NCBI RefSeq assembly: GCF_013385635.1
Contig: NZ_JACAPR010000021.1
Location: 1 to 64,000 of the forward strand
From: Pseudomonas gingeri
GTDB taxonomy: Bacteria > Pseudomonadota > Gammaproteobacteria > Pseudomonadales > Pseudomonadaceae
Direction: 5' to 3'
Length of the DNA: 64,000 nt
Made by a program: the position numbers and the translations under genes. The stretch's first letter is position 1. Each line of letters opens with the position of its first letter. Below the pieces are notes generated by a model. The model had not been told where the DNA came from, did no database searches, and saw only the letters and a program-made list of their open reading frames with translations. Positions 1 through 8,337 of the stretch are shown here, in pieces.

Positions 1-45
1 CATCTTTCTGTCACAAGGGTCAAAAACCGGTCAAAACACGCAACC

Positions 46-129
46 TGTAGGAGCTGGCTTGCCGGCGATGAGGCCTGCAAGCCTTGCACCGCCCATAAAG
101 ACGCCATCGCCGGCAAGCCGGCTCCTACA
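46..129. repeat. REPIN (pair of inverted REP sequences), copy 1
   Basis: An inverted pair: a REP half containing GGCTTGCCGGCGATG at the left and its complement CATCGCCGGCAAGCC at the right, separated by about 30 bases. This is the architecture of REPINs, non-autonomous elements mobilised by RAYT transposases, which are common in P. fluorescens-group genomes. No RAYT gene is present in the window. The outer bases (TGTAGGAGC / GCTCCTACA) are also complementary. Confidence 0.9.
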
Positions 130-170
130 GTTGATTGTGGCGCATGCAAGGCCGATGGACGACAACACAT

Positions 171-255
171 TGCAGGAGCCGGCTTGCCGGCGATGAGGCC
201 TGCAAGCCTTGCGCCGCCCATAAGGACGCCTTCGCTGGCAAGCCAGGCGCCTACA
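171..255. repeat. REPIN, copy 2 (tandem with copy 1)
   Basis: Second REPIN 125 bp to the right of copy 1. Its central spacer is nearly identical to that of copy 1, so the two probably arose by tandem duplication rather than by independent insertion. The right arm has diverged (CTTCGCTGGCAAGCCAGGCGCC). It overlaps the last few bases of msrQ. Confidence 0.88.
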
Positions 256-877
256 ATGGCCGTGTTGCTGCGGGGCTCGGCTTCTTTGCTATAAGGCGGG
301 GAATTCGACGCGCCAGTGCCGGGATACGTAGTGCCAGTAGCAGCGCACCTATAGCGGCATACACCGTCCACTCCTTCAGATCAGCCCGCACGATCCACAA
401 CATGTGCAGCAGCCCCAGCCCGAGAATCACATAAACCAGACGGTGCAACTTCTTCCAGCGTGTCCCGAGGCGACGCTGACTGTAGCGGTTCGACGTCACG
501 GACAGTGCCAGGAGACAGAGAAAGCCCAAGGCCCCGACAATGATGTAGGGACGCTTGCGCAGCTCGACACCCAACTGCGACCAATCCAGCCCCAGGACAA
601 ACACCAGGTAAGCCGCCAGATGCAACACCACATAGGCAAAACACCACAGCCCCAATTGGCGCCGCACGGCAATCCAGCCCGGCCACCCGCTCAACTTCTG
701 CAGTGGCGTCATACCCAGGGTAATCAGCAACAGGATCAGCGTACCCAAGCCCAACCGGTCGACCAGCACCTTTCCCGGGTCCGGCCCCAAGGCAAAGATC
801 CACGCCTGATACAACCAGAGCAACGGCCAGATCGCCGCCACGATAAAGACGCCCACACGCCAGAATGGATATCGCAT
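251..877 (-). CDS. msrQ: MsrQ, heme-binding membrane subunit of the periplasmic methionine sulfoxide reductase
   Basis: 208-residue polytopic membrane protein of the YedZ/ferric reductase-like family. It passes electrons from the respiratory chain to MsrP, which repairs oxidised methionine in envelope proteins. Several hydrophobic segments are visible (about residues 8-30, 45-65, 75-100, 115-135, 150-165, 172-188), with His residues in the membrane segments (e.g. VVLHLAAYL, HRLVYV, LLHMLWI) that suit heme ligation. The ATG overlaps the TGA of msrP (TGATG), so the pair is translationally coupled. Its 3' end runs into REPIN copy 2. Confidence 0.95.
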   Translation of the reverse strand: MRYPFWRVGVFIVAAIWPLLWLYQAWIFALGPDPGKVLVDRLGLGTLILLLITLGMTPLQKLSGWPGWIAVRRQLGLWCFAYVVLHLAAYLVFVLGLDWSQLGVELRKRPYIIVGALGFLCLLALSVTSNRYSQRRLGTRWKKLHRLVYVILGLGLLHMLWIVRADLKEWTVYAAIGALLLALRIPALARRIPRLIAKKPSPAATRPL

Positions 878-1890
878 CAGTAGTTCTTCCGCAGGTCCAG
901 GCCGGTATACAAAGAGGCGACCTCATCCGAGTAGCCGTTGAACATCTGCGTCTCGCGCACATTCGGACTGAACAGGCCACTGGGCAACCGGCGTTCCCGG
1001 GCCTGGGTCCAACGCGGGTGATCGACCGTCGGGTTCACGTTGGCATAAAAGCCATACTCATCCGAGGCGATACTCTGCCAGGTGGTTTTCGGCTGCTCCG
1101 TCACCAGGCTGATCCGGACGATGGACTTGACACTCTTGAAGCCGTACTTCCACGGCACAACAAGACGCAACGGCGCACCGTTCTGATTCGGCAATTCCCG
1201 CCCATACATGCCCACGGCCAGAATCGCCAACGGGTTCATCGCTTCATCCAGACGCAGGCCCTCGACATAGGGCCAGTCGATCAGGGCAAACCCGGAGCGC
1301 TGCCCCGGCATGCTCTTGGGGTCCTGCAGGGTTTCAAAACGAATGTACTTGGCCTTGGAGGTCGGCTCGACCTGCTTGAGCAACGCCGAGATCGGAAAGC
1401 CGATCCACGGGATCACCATCGACCAGGCTTCGACACAGCGCAGGCGATAGATCCGCTCCTCCAACTGATAAGGCTTCATGAAATCTTCGAGGGCATAACG
1501 CCCGGGCTTGCCGACCTCACCATCGATCACCACCGACCAGGGTTCGGTTTTCAGCGAGCCGGCGTTCTGCGCCGGATCGCCCTTGTCGGTACCGAACTCA
1601 TAGAAGTTGTTGTAGTGCGTTGCATCCTTGTACGGGGTAATCGCTTCATCCTTGACCGTTACGGCGCCCCAGCGGGTATCCGGCAGCTTGCCGGTAAACC
1701 AGGACGGCGCGTTCCCTGCCTCCACATCGGCGTAACGTGCCGCCTCGGCCGCACTGGCCCAACGCGGCAGACTGCCGAGCGCCAGACCGGCCAGCGAACT
1801 GCCCAATACGGCACGACGGGAAAGATAGAGTGACTCGGGGGTAACTTCCGACTCTTTGGAGTCGGAAGTCCTAGGAAGCTTGATCAGCAT
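877..1890 (-). CDS. msrP: MsrP, molybdopterin-containing periplasmic methionine sulfoxide reductase catalytic subunit
   Basis: 337 residues, YedY family. It has a Tat signal peptide (S-R-R-A-V-L, twin arginines at 25-26, then a hydrophobic stretch and an A-S-A cleavage region near 48), consistent with export of a folded molybdenum-cofactor enzyme. Cys152 in RCVEAWSMVIPW is the expected molybdenum ligand. It reduces free and protein-bound methionine sulfoxide in the periplasm using electrons from MsrQ. First gene of the msrPQ pair; a 63 bp gap separates it from pssA upstream. Confidence 0.96.
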   Translation of the reverse strand: MLIKLPRTSDSKESEVTPESLYLSRRAVLGSSLAGLALGSLPRWASAAEAARYADVEAGNAPSWFTGKLPDTRWGAVTVKDEAITPYKDATHYNNFYEFGTDKGDPAQNAGSLKTEPWSVVIDGEVGKPGRYALEDFMKPYQLEERIYRLRCVEAWSMVIPWIGFPISALLKQVEPTSKAKYIRFETLQDPKSMPGQRSGFALIDWPYVEGLRLDEAMNPLAILAVGMYGRELPNQNGAPLRLVVPWKYGFKSVKSIVRISLVTEQPKTTWQSIASDEYGFYANVNPTVDHPRWTQARERRLPSGLFSPNVRETQMFNGYSDEVASLYTGLDLRKNY

Positions 1891-1953
1891 GGCAACTCCG
1901 CAGTATTGGACGACTGATGCACCAATAGACTACGGAGTGTAAGGGAAATTACA

Positions 1954-2811
1954 TCACTCGACGCTTTTGTGACGACGCAGGTGCAACAGGTACTGAACAG
2001 GGCCGGAAGCCGCATAGGCGAGGAAGATCAACAGCAGGATCCGCGGCGGATCGCTGAACACCACGGCGAACACCAGCACTACCGCCAGGATCGCGACAAA
2101 CGGCACACGCCCCTTGAGGTCCAGCTCCTTGAAGCTGTTGTACTTGATGTTGCTGACCATCAGCATCCCCGCCGCCGCCACCAGCAAGGCCACCAGGAAG
2201 GACATCTTCGAACCCTGGATACCGTAGTCGCTGAAAGCCCAGACAGTACCCGCCACCACACCGGCCGCAGCCGGGCTGGCAAGGCCGATGAAGTAACGCT
2301 TGTCCGCGGTACCGACCTGGGTATTGAAGCGCGCCAGGCGCAGGGCCGCACCCGCCACATAGATAAAGGCCACCATCCAGCCGACCTTGCCCATATCGCC
2401 CAGCGCCCAGCCGAAGGCCAGCAATGCCGGCGCCACACCGAACGCGACCATGTCGGACAGCGAGTCATACTCGGCACCGAAGGCACTCTGGGTATTGGTC
2501 ATCCGCGCCACGCGCCCATCCAGCCCATCGAGGACCATGGCGACGAAGATCGCGATCGCGGAAAACGCGAAATACTTGCTCGCCCCGGCAGGATCACCCG
2601 CACTGGCGGCACTTTGCGCACTCATCGCACTGATGATCGCGTAGAAACCGGCGAACAGGTTCGCGGTGGTGAACAGGTTCGGCAGCAGATAGATACCACG
2701 ATGCCGGACTTTACGGCCTTCGGCGTCATGCCCTTCCTCGACATGTTCATCGATCGGCAGCAGGCTTTCGGCGTCAGGAGCCTGGTTCGGCTCTTCGGGA
2801 CGTTCGCTCAT
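1954..2811 (-). CDS. pssA: CDP-diacylglycerol--serine O-phosphatidyltransferase
   Basis: 285 residues from the chosen start (ATG at 2811, MSERPEEPNQ); an in-frame upstream extension to 2874 lacks family similarity. It makes phosphatidylserine, the precursor of phosphatidylethanolamine. The CDP-alcohol phosphotransferase signature DGxxARx8GxxxDxxxD is present (D95-G-L-D-G-R-V-A-R to Y-D-S-L-S-D120). About six to eight membrane segments follow an acidic N-terminal tail of some 30 residues. It lies downstream of ilvC, beyond the ilvC terminator, on the same strand. Confidence 0.95.
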   Translation of the reverse strand: MSERPEEPNQAPDAESLLPIDEHVEEGHDAEGRKVRHRGIYLLPNLFTTANLFAGFYAIISAMSAQSAASAGDPAGASKYFAFSAIAIFVAMVLDGLDGRVARMTNTQSAFGAEYDSLSDMVAFGVAPALLAFGWALGDMGKVGWMVAFIYVAGAALRLARFNTQVGTADKRYFIGLASPAAAGVVAGTVWAFSDYGIQGSKMSFLVALLVAAAGMLMVSNIKYNSFKELDLKGRVPFVAILAVVLVFAVVFSDPPRILLLIFLAYAASGPVQYLLHLRRHKSVE

Positions 2812-2911
2812 GGACAGTACCTTGCAACGGTGAAAAAAATTCGACAGAAGTTTGCGACCAGGGTTCGACCGCAAAACGATGCAGCTTTATACCAGAAGCA
2901 GCCCCCTAAAC

Positions 2912-2940
2912 GAAAAAACGCGGCCGAAGCCGCGTTTTTC
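2912..2940 (-). terminator. Intrinsic terminator of the ilvIHC operon
   Basis: Perfect hairpin ACGCGGC-CGAA-GCCGCGT flanked by an A-run on one side and a T-run on the other, so it can terminate in either direction. It lies 17 bases after the ilvC stop codon and ahead of pssA. Confidence 0.9.
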
Positions 2941-2956
2941 CAGACAGGCCTCGAAC

Positions 2957-3973
2957 TTAGTTCTTGGCTTTGTCGACGATCTTGTTCGCACCGATCCACG
3001 GCATCATCGAGCGCAGTTGCTCACCGATGATCTCGATACCGTGAGCGGCGTTGTTACGACGCTTGGCGGTCATCGACGGGTAGCCGGTTGCGCCTTCGCT
3101 GATGAACATCTTGGCGTATTCACCGTCCTGGATGCGCTTCAGAGCATTGCGCATGGCCTGGCGGGATTCGGCGTTGATGACTTCAGGGCCGGTCACGTAC
3201 TCGCCGTATTCGGCGTTGTTGGAGATCGAGTAGTTCATGTTGGCGATACCGCCTTCGTACATGAGGTCAACGATCAGCTTCAGTTCGTGCAGGCATTCGA
3301 AGTAAGCCATTTCCGGCGCGTAGCCAGCTTCAACCAGGGTTTCGAAACCGGCTTTTACCAGTTCAACGGTACCGCCGCACAGAACGGCTTGTTCGCCGAA
3401 CAGGTCGGTTTCGGTCTCGTCCTTGAAGGTGGTTTCGATGATACCGGTACGACCGCCACCCACACCGGCGGCGTAGGACAATGCAACGTTCTTGGCGTTG
3501 CCCGAGGCGTCCTGGTAGATCGCGATCAGGTCAGGGATACCGCCGCCCTTGACGAACTCGGAACGCACGGTGTGGCCTGGAGCCTTCGGCGCGATCATGA
3601 TCACGTCGAGGTCGGCGCGCGGCACAACCTGGTTGTAGTGGATCGCGAAACCGTGGGAGAAGGCCAGGGTGGCGCCTTTCTTGATGTTCGGCTCGATTTC
3701 GTTCTTGTACAGCGCGGACTGGAACTCGTCCGGGGTCAGGATCATGACCAGGTCGGCAGCAGCAACAGCGGAAGCAACGTCAGTCACTTTCAGGCCGTGG
3801 GCTTCTGCCTTGGCAACAGTGGCCGAACCTTTACGCAGGCCGACGGTAACGTCGACGCCGGAATCTTTCAGGTTGCAAGCTTGTGCGTGGCCCTGGGAGC
3901 CGTAACCGATAATGGCGACTTTCTTGCCCTGGATGATCGACAGGTCACAGTCTTTATCGTAGAAAACCTTCAT
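2957..3973 (-). CDS. ilvC: Ketol-acid reductoisomerase (NADP+)
   Basis: 338 residues, the length of class I enzymes. It catalyses the second common step of valine/isoleucine synthesis: isomerisation and NADPH reduction of acetolactate or acetohydroxybutyrate. The N-terminal Rossmann motif IIGYGSQGHA is at residues 21-30. The C-terminal knotted helical domain holds the Mg-binding acidic residues (DETETDLFGEQ, ECLHELKLIVDLM). It follows ilvH by 47 bases and closes the ilvIHC operon. Confidence 0.98.
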   Translation of the reverse strand: MKVFYDKDCDLSIIQGKKVAIIGYGSQGHAQACNLKDSGVDVTVGLRKGSATVAKAEAHGLKVTDVASAVAAADLVMILTPDEFQSALYKNEIEPNIKKGATLAFSHGFAIHYNQVVPRADLDVIMIAPKAPGHTVRSEFVKGGGIPDLIAIYQDASGNAKNVALSYAAGVGGGRTGIIETTFKDETETDLFGEQAVLCGGTVELVKAGFETLVEAGYAPEMAYFECLHELKLIVDLMYEGGIANMNYSISNNAEYGEYVTGPEVINAESRQAMRNALKRIQDGEYAKMFISEGATGYPSMTAKRRNNAAHGIEIIGEQLRSMMPWIGANKIVDKAKN

Positions 3974-4020
3974 GAAATACCCCTTTATATCCAGGCCTTC
4001 CGGCCATTCGCTAAATTAAG

Positions 4021-4512
4021 TTAGATGCTCAGTACTTTGTCGCCACGGGCAATCCCGGTGACGCCACTACGCACGGTTTCCAGAATCGAGGCCGTCCCGA
4101 TCGACTGGATGAAGCTGTCCAGCTTGTCGCTTGTACCGGTCAATTGCACGGTATAAACGCTGGCGCTCACATCAACGATCTGCCCGCGGTAAATATCGGT
4201 AGTCCGTTTTATCTCGGCGCGCTGGGCGCCAGTGGCCTTGACCTTGACCAGCATCAGCTCGCGCTCGATGTGAGCACTTTCCGACAGGTCGACCAGCTTG
4301 ACCACTTCGATCAGCTTGTTCAGGTTCTTGGTGATCTGCTCGATGACCTCGTCATGCCCTACGGTGGTCAGCGTCAGACGCGACAGGGTCGGGTCTTCGG
4401 TCGGGGCCACGGTCAGGCTTTCGATGTTGTAGTTGCGTTGCGAAAACAGGCCAACCACACGAGACAGAGCGCCAGGTTCGTTTTCCAGAAGCAGGGAAAT
4501 GATATGCCGCAT
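4021..4512 (-). CDS. ilvH: Acetolactate synthase small (regulatory) subunit
   Basis: 163 residues. The N-terminal ACT domain begins LLLENEPGALSRVVGLFSQR (residues 7-26), the site where valine binds for feedback inhibition in this family; a second ACT-like half makes up the C-terminus. It activates the large subunit encoded immediately upstream; the two reading frames are separated by only one base (stop of ilvI at 4514, ATG at 4512). Confidence 0.97.
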   Translation of the reverse strand: MRHIISLLLENEPGALSRVVGLFSQRNYNIESLTVAPTEDPTLSRLTLTTVGHDEVIEQITKNLNKLIEVVKLVDLSESAHIERELMLVKVKATGAQRAEIKRTTDIYRGQIVDVSASVYTVQLTGTSDKLDSFIQSIGTASILETVRSGVTGIARGDKVLSI

Positions 4513-4513
4513 G

Positions 4514-6238
4514 TTAGGTACGCTCCGTCTTGCTCAGCCACATATCGCGCATGGAGCCGTCTTTGATCTGCATCGGGTAGACGTGCTCGCTGGTATCGAC
4601 CTGGATATCGAGGAACACCAGACGATCCTTCATGGCGAACGCTTCTTCCATCTTCGGCTTCAAGTCTTTCAGATCCGTGATACGGATACCGACGTGACCA
4701 TAGGCCTCGACCAGCTTGACGAAGTCAGGCAGCGATTCCATGTACGAGTGCGAGTGACGGCTGCCGTAGCTCATGTCCTGCCACTGGCGCACCATGCCCA
4801 GCACACCGTTGTTCAGGCTGACGATCTTCACCGGCAGACCGTACTGCAGGCAGGTCGACAGTTCCTGGATGTTCATCTGGATACTGCCTTCGCCGGTGAC
4901 GCAGGCGACATCCACATCCGGGAAGCTCAACTTCACGCCCATGGCCGCCGGGAAACCGAAGCCCATGGTGCCCAGGCCGCCGGAGTTGATCCAGCGATTG
5001 GGCTTGTTGAACTTGTAGTACTGCGCCGCGAACATCTGGTGCTGGCCCACGTCGGAGGTCACGAAGGCATCGCCCTTGGTCACTTCGCACAGGGTTTCGA
5101 TCACCGTCTGTGGCTTGATGATGCTGCCGTCGCCCTTGTCATAAGGGAACAGGCCGCGATCACCGCGCCATTCGTCGATCTGCTTCCACCAGCTGGCGAC
5201 CGACTCCTTGTTCGGGGTCTCGCCGATTTCCTTGAGGGCCGCGACCATCTCGGTCAGCACGCTCTCCACCGGACCCACGATAGGCACGTCTGCCTTGATG
5301 GTCTTGGAGATCGATGCCGGGTCGATGTCGATATGGATGATCTTGGCATTCGGACAGAACTTCGGTGCACCGTTGATGACACGGTCGTCGAAGCGCGCAC
5401 CGACGGCCAGGATCACATCGGCATGGTGCATGGCCAGGTTGGCGGTGTAGCTGCCATGCATGCCGAGCATGCCGACGAACTGACGATCGGTGCCAGGGTA
5501 GGCACCCAGGCCCATCAGGGTGTTGGTCACCGGCAGGTTGAGCAGCTTGGCCAGTTCGGTCAAGGGTGCCGAACCGCCGCCGAGGATCACGCCGCCACCC
5601 GAGTAGAGCACCGGACGCTTGGCGGCCAGGAGCATTTCGGCAGCCTTGCGGATCTGGCCGGAGTGGCCACGTACCGCCGGGCTGTAGGAACGCAGCTTGG
5701 CTTTTTTCGGGAAGATGTATTCGAACTTCTCGGCCGGGTTGGTCATGTCTTTCGGGATATCGACAACGACAGGACCAGGGCGGCCGGACTGCGCCAGGTA
5801 GAACGCCTTCTTCATGACTTCCGGGATTTCCGAGGCGTGCTTGATCATGAAGCTGTGCTTCACGATCGGCCGGGAGATACCGATCATGTCGGTTTCCTGG
5901 AACGCATCGGTACCGACCAGGGTGCTCGGCACCTGACCGGAGATGATCACCATCGGAATGGAGTCCATGTAGGCCGTGGCGATACCGGTGATGGCGTTGG
6001 TTGCGCCAGGACCGGAAGTCACCAGTACCACGCCGGCTTTACCGGTGGCACGGGCATAGCCGTCAGCCATATGGGTCGCGGCCTGCTCGTGACGAACCAG
6101 GATGTGGGTCACTTCCGGCTCTTTGAACAGGGCGTCGTAGACATGCAGAAGAGCACCACCCGGGTACCCATAGATATATTTGACGCCTTCGTCACGCAAA
6201 AAGCGGACGAGCATCTCACCGCCAGATAAAAGCTCCAC
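4514..6238 (-). CDS. ilvI: Acetolactate synthase large (catalytic) subunit
   Basis: 574 residues from a GTG at 6238 (VELLSGGEML), chosen because an AGAGGTG ribosome binding site sits 6 bases upstream and because this is the usual family start; an extension to 6319 is in frame but unconvincing. TPP-dependent enzyme: catalytic Glu51 in RHEQAATHMADG, central FAD/Rossmann domain, C-terminal TPP-binding domain with VTGEGSIQMNIQEL. It makes acetolactate and acetohydroxybutyrate. First gene of ilvIHC, preceded by an unusually long leader region. Confidence 0.97.
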   Translation of the reverse strand: MELLSGGEMLVRFLRDEGVKYIYGYPGGALLHVYDALFKEPEVTHILVRHEQAATHMADGYARATGKAGVVLVTSGPGATNAITGIATAYMDSIPMVIISGQVPSTLVGTDAFQETDMIGISRPIVKHSFMIKHASEIPEVMKKAFYLAQSGRPGPVVVDIPKDMTNPAEKFEYIFPKKAKLRSYSPAVRGHSGQIRKAAEMLLAAKRPVLYSGGGVILGGGSAPLTELAKLLNLPVTNTLMGLGAYPGTDRQFVGMLGMHGSYTANLAMHHADVILAVGARFDDRVINGAPKFCPNAKIIHIDIDPASISKTIKADVPIVGPVESVLTEMVAALKEIGETPNKESVASWWKQIDEWRGDRGLFPYDKGDGSIIKPQTVIETLCEVTKGDAFVTSDVGQHQMFAAQYYKFNKPNRWINSGGLGTMGFGFPAAMGVKLSFPDVDVACVTGEGSIQMNIQELSTCLQYGLPVKIVSLNNGVLGMVRQWQDMSYGSRHSHSYMESLPDFVKLVEAYGHVGIRITDLKDLKPKMEEAFAMKDRLVFLDIQVDTSEHVYPMQIKDGSMRDMWLSKTERT

Positions 6239-6338
6239 GTTGTTCACCTCTAAAACGCCAGAATACCGTCCACAAACGCTGGAGACGGGTCTTAATAGGT
6301 TTACTTCTCGGCAGAGCATGAGCGACGGTGGTCGCCGA

Positions 6339-6455
6339 CTACGTCAGCACTGACTGAGCAAGTATTGGGAGTGCCCCAAGTGTTGCGGGGGTTTCCCACC
6401 CAGCGCGAGGTAACGCGTTGCGGGTGTAACAGGTCGGCGCGGATGTGCGCCTCAT
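6339..6455 (-). other. Candidate leader peptide ORF upstream of ilvI
   Basis: A 38-codon ORF (ATG at 6455, TAG at 6339-6341) lying between a candidate promoter and ilvI. Its last 14 residues, TLGALPILAQSVLT, include six Leu/Ile/Val, as expected of an attenuator peptide for a branched-chain amino acid operon. Against this, no good Shine-Dalgarno precedes the ATG and no strong intrinsic terminator with a U-tract lies between it and ilvI. This is inference, not an established gene. Confidence 0.35.
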
Positions 6456-6506
6456 GATCTGCCGAGTGGGTCTGCTTCTGGCAGTCCCTCTACAGCGGAC
6501 TTTGGA

Positions 6507-6537
6507 TTGTTCTGATTCGCCTCGCTCAAGTCAAGTC
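6507..6537 (-). promoter_or_regulatory. Candidate sigma-70 promoter for ilvIHC
   Basis: On the minus strand TTGACT (5/6 match to -35) is followed after 17 bases by AACAAT (4/6 match to -10). Transcription from here would give a leader of about 260 nt before ilvI. The remaining 6239-6640 interval otherwise contains only the leader ORF and the divergent start region of the DUF4124 gene. Confidence 0.4.
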
Positions 6538-6640
6538 ATCTGTGCGCTTTCTTCGAACTAAGCGCATGAGAAAGCAGAAGAAAACCTTTCCCGAAGGAAT
6601 GTGCTAGGTTGCTGATTGAACCGTCTGACAAGGAAACCTG

Positions 6641-7072
6641 ATGCGTACGAGCATTCTCATAGGCAGCCTGCTGTTTGCCTTGAGCCCCCTGTGCCTGGCC
6701 GCCCCGATCTACAAATGGGTCGATGCTCAGGGCGTCACTCATTTCGATGCCCAGCCACCACCGGGACAGACAGCGACCGTGGTCACGCCGGCGATCGGCA
6801 CCCCACCTCCGCCACCGCCCAGGCCCGAGGTCCCGGCCAGCGCTCCGGTAGGTGATCAGAAAGCCGTGGATGCCAGGGTCAGGAAACAGGTGGCCGAACG
6901 GGACGCCACGCTCAAGGTGTTCTGCGACAAGGCGCGCACCAATCTGGCGCAATTGCAGAACGATCCGCGGGTACGCGAGGAAGTGAACGGAGAACTGCGG
7001 CGCCTGACCGAGGAAGAACGGCAGACCCGACTGGTTGAAACACGCAAGGCGATTGAAGAGAACTGCTCTTGA
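6641..7072 (+). CDS. DUF4124 domain-containing exported protein
   Basis: 143 residues. Signal peptide of about 20 residues (MRTSILIGSLLFALSPLCLA|AP), followed by the DUF4124 signature IYKWVDAQGVTHFDAQPPPGQ (residues 22-42, Y-K-W-x-D-x-x-G-x-x-H-F/Y), a proline-rich linker and a charged helical C-terminus (about 75-143) containing two cysteines that could form a disulfide. Periplasmic, function unknown. Ribosome binding site AAGGAAA lies 5 bases upstream. It is divergent from ilvI. Confidence 0.88.
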   Translation: MRTSILIGSLLFALSPLCLAAPIYKWVDAQGVTHFDAQPPPGQTATVVTPAIGTPPPPPPRPEVPASAPVGDQKAVDARVRKQVAERDATLKVFCDKARTNLAQLQNDPRVREEVNGELRRLTEEERQTRLVETRKAIEENCS

Positions 7073-7117
7073 GTCCCGTGGTGAGGGGGTTTGTCGTAAC
7101 AACGCGCCGCGCAGCTT

Positions 7118-7232
7118 GATGATCGTTCCCACGCTCTGCGTGGGAATGCAGCCAGTGACGCTCCGCGTCACCCATATGGCGCGGACGCGGAGCGTCCAGA
7201 GAGGCGTTACCACGCGGAGCGTGGGAACCATC
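7118..7232. repeat. Clustered palindromic repeat (GTTCCCACGC / GCGTGGGAAC type)
   Basis: Three imperfect inverted units: TTCCCACGCTCTGCGTGGGAA at the left, GTGACGCTCCGCGTCAC in the middle, and GGACGCGGAGCGTCC with CCACGCGGAGCGTGGGAA at the right. Outer ends are mutually complementary, so the whole block can fold into a cruciform. This resembles a second intergenic repeat family known from P. fluorescens genomes, distinct from the REPINs. It fills the gap between two convergent genes. Confidence 0.8.
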
Positions 7233-7248
7233 GCGGTTCACAGCGTTG

Positions 7249-7578
7249 TTAGCGCGATTCGCTGATCAATTGATCGAACTGTGCAAGCAGCGCCTGCAAC
7301 GCCCTGCCCTGCCCCGGACGCTGGGCATAGACCATCTCGGCCATGGCCAGGATGCCCGAGGCATTGGGCAGCGGCAGATCCTGCTCGAGGATGACTTTCA
7401 TCTTCGGCAGGAAGATCCATTGCAACCATTGCTCGAACTCCAGGGTGTCGACACTGAAAGGCTCGACACTGGACAGGGCTTCTTCGCCCGGGGACACCTC
7501 GTCCCACCAGCCCTGCACACGCAACTCACGCTCGATCAACAGCAGTTGATCGGCGATCAACAGAAAACGACCATCCAT
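7249..7578 (-). CDS. YqcC family protein
   Basis: 109 residues, an all-helical small protein of the YqcC (DUF446) family. The recognisable part is LEFEQWLQWIFLPKMKVILE (about residues 46-65) followed by LPNASGILAMAEM. Function unknown. Its ATG overlaps the lpoP stop codon by one base (TGATG), placing it as the last gene of the mrcB-lpoP-yqcC operon, an order that I recall from P. aeruginosa (PA4700-PA4698). A link to PBP1b is inferred from position only. Confidence 0.8.
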   Translation of the reverse strand: MDGRFLLIADQLLLIERELRVQGWWDEVSPGEEALSSVEPFSVDTLEFEQWLQWIFLPKMKVILEQDLPLPNASGILAMAEMVYAQRPGQGRALQALLAQFDQLISESR

Positions 7579-8321
7579 CAGAGACGACCCTGGGCCTTCT
7601 GACGAGCCTGTGCGGCGCCTGCGGCATCACCCTGCTTGTCCCGCGCCTGGGCGATCAGGCCCCAAAGGCTGGCTTGCAGGTCCGGGCGCCCGTTGGCGAA
7701 ACCCAGGCCACGACGCGCCAGTTGCTCGGCTTGCGGGGCATCGCCCTGGGCCATGCGTACCTGGGCCAGGCGATAGAGCACTTGTGGCTCACGCGGCGCC
7801 ACGCGCTGGGCACGCTCCAGGCTCGAGGATGCGCCATTCAGGTCACCGCTGGACTGTTGCTGCTGGGCCGTGGTCAACAGCGCCAGGACCGGCCCGTCCA
7901 GTTGCTCGTCGGCGGACAAGCCACCGCCGTTGCCGGACGGAATACCGCTGGGCGGCAGCGAACTCGGCACGTTGTAGCTGCCCTGATTGATCGACGACGT
8001 CTGGATCGGCGCACTGTCCACGGGGCCCGGTGTAATCGGTGCCGACGAGGAAGGCGGCGTCCAGGGCTCGCTGCTGATCGGCGCGGAAGCCGCGGCGCCA
8101 CCGCCCGGAACCATCACCACCACGCCGGAATCCTGCGGCACGGCCTGGTTCTGCACGGGTCGTTTGGTCACGGTCTGCCGGAAACCGCCCGTGGCGGAAA
8201 TCCGATCGTTGTTGGAGACAGCCGTCCCGGAATCGACTACCGGAATCGAGCCATGGGGCACGCTCGAGCAACCGCCAAGCAAAGCCAGAGCCGTAAAAGC
8301 TGGAAACCACCACTTGTTCAC
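7578..8321 (-). CDS. lpoP: LpoP-like outer-membrane lipoprotein, PBP1b activator
   Basis: 247 residues from a GTG at 8321 with AGAGGG six bases upstream. Lipobox LLGGC puts the lipidated cysteine at residue 18. A long disordered Pro/Ser/Gly-rich linker (about 30-135) is followed by tetratricopeptide repeats (about 140-247: ALLTTAQQQQSSGDLNGASS, EPQVLYRLAQVRMAQGDAPQ). LpoP in P. aeruginosa is a TPR lipoprotein encoded beside the PBP1b gene and needed to activate it; the same arrangement here (16 bases after mrcB) supports the assignment. Identification rests on architecture and synteny. Confidence 0.85.
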   Translation of the reverse strand: MNKWWFPAFTALALLGGCSSVPHGSIPVVDSGTAVSNNDRISATGGFRQTVTKRPVQNQAVPQDSGVVVMVPGGGAAASAPISSEPWTPPSSSAPITPGPVDSAPIQTSSINQGSYNVPSSLPPSGIPSGNGGGLSADEQLDGPVLALLTTAQQQQSSGDLNGASSSLERAQRVAPREPQVLYRLAQVRMAQGDAPQAEQLARRGLGFANGRPDLQASLWGLIAQARDKQGDAAGAAQARQKAQGRL

Positions 8322-8337
8322 TGCAAACCCTCTTCGC

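Noticed and set aside
4433..6229. 598-codon plus-strand ORF opposite ilvI
   Set aside because: Same antisense effect; ilvI has all catalytic motifs on the minus strand.
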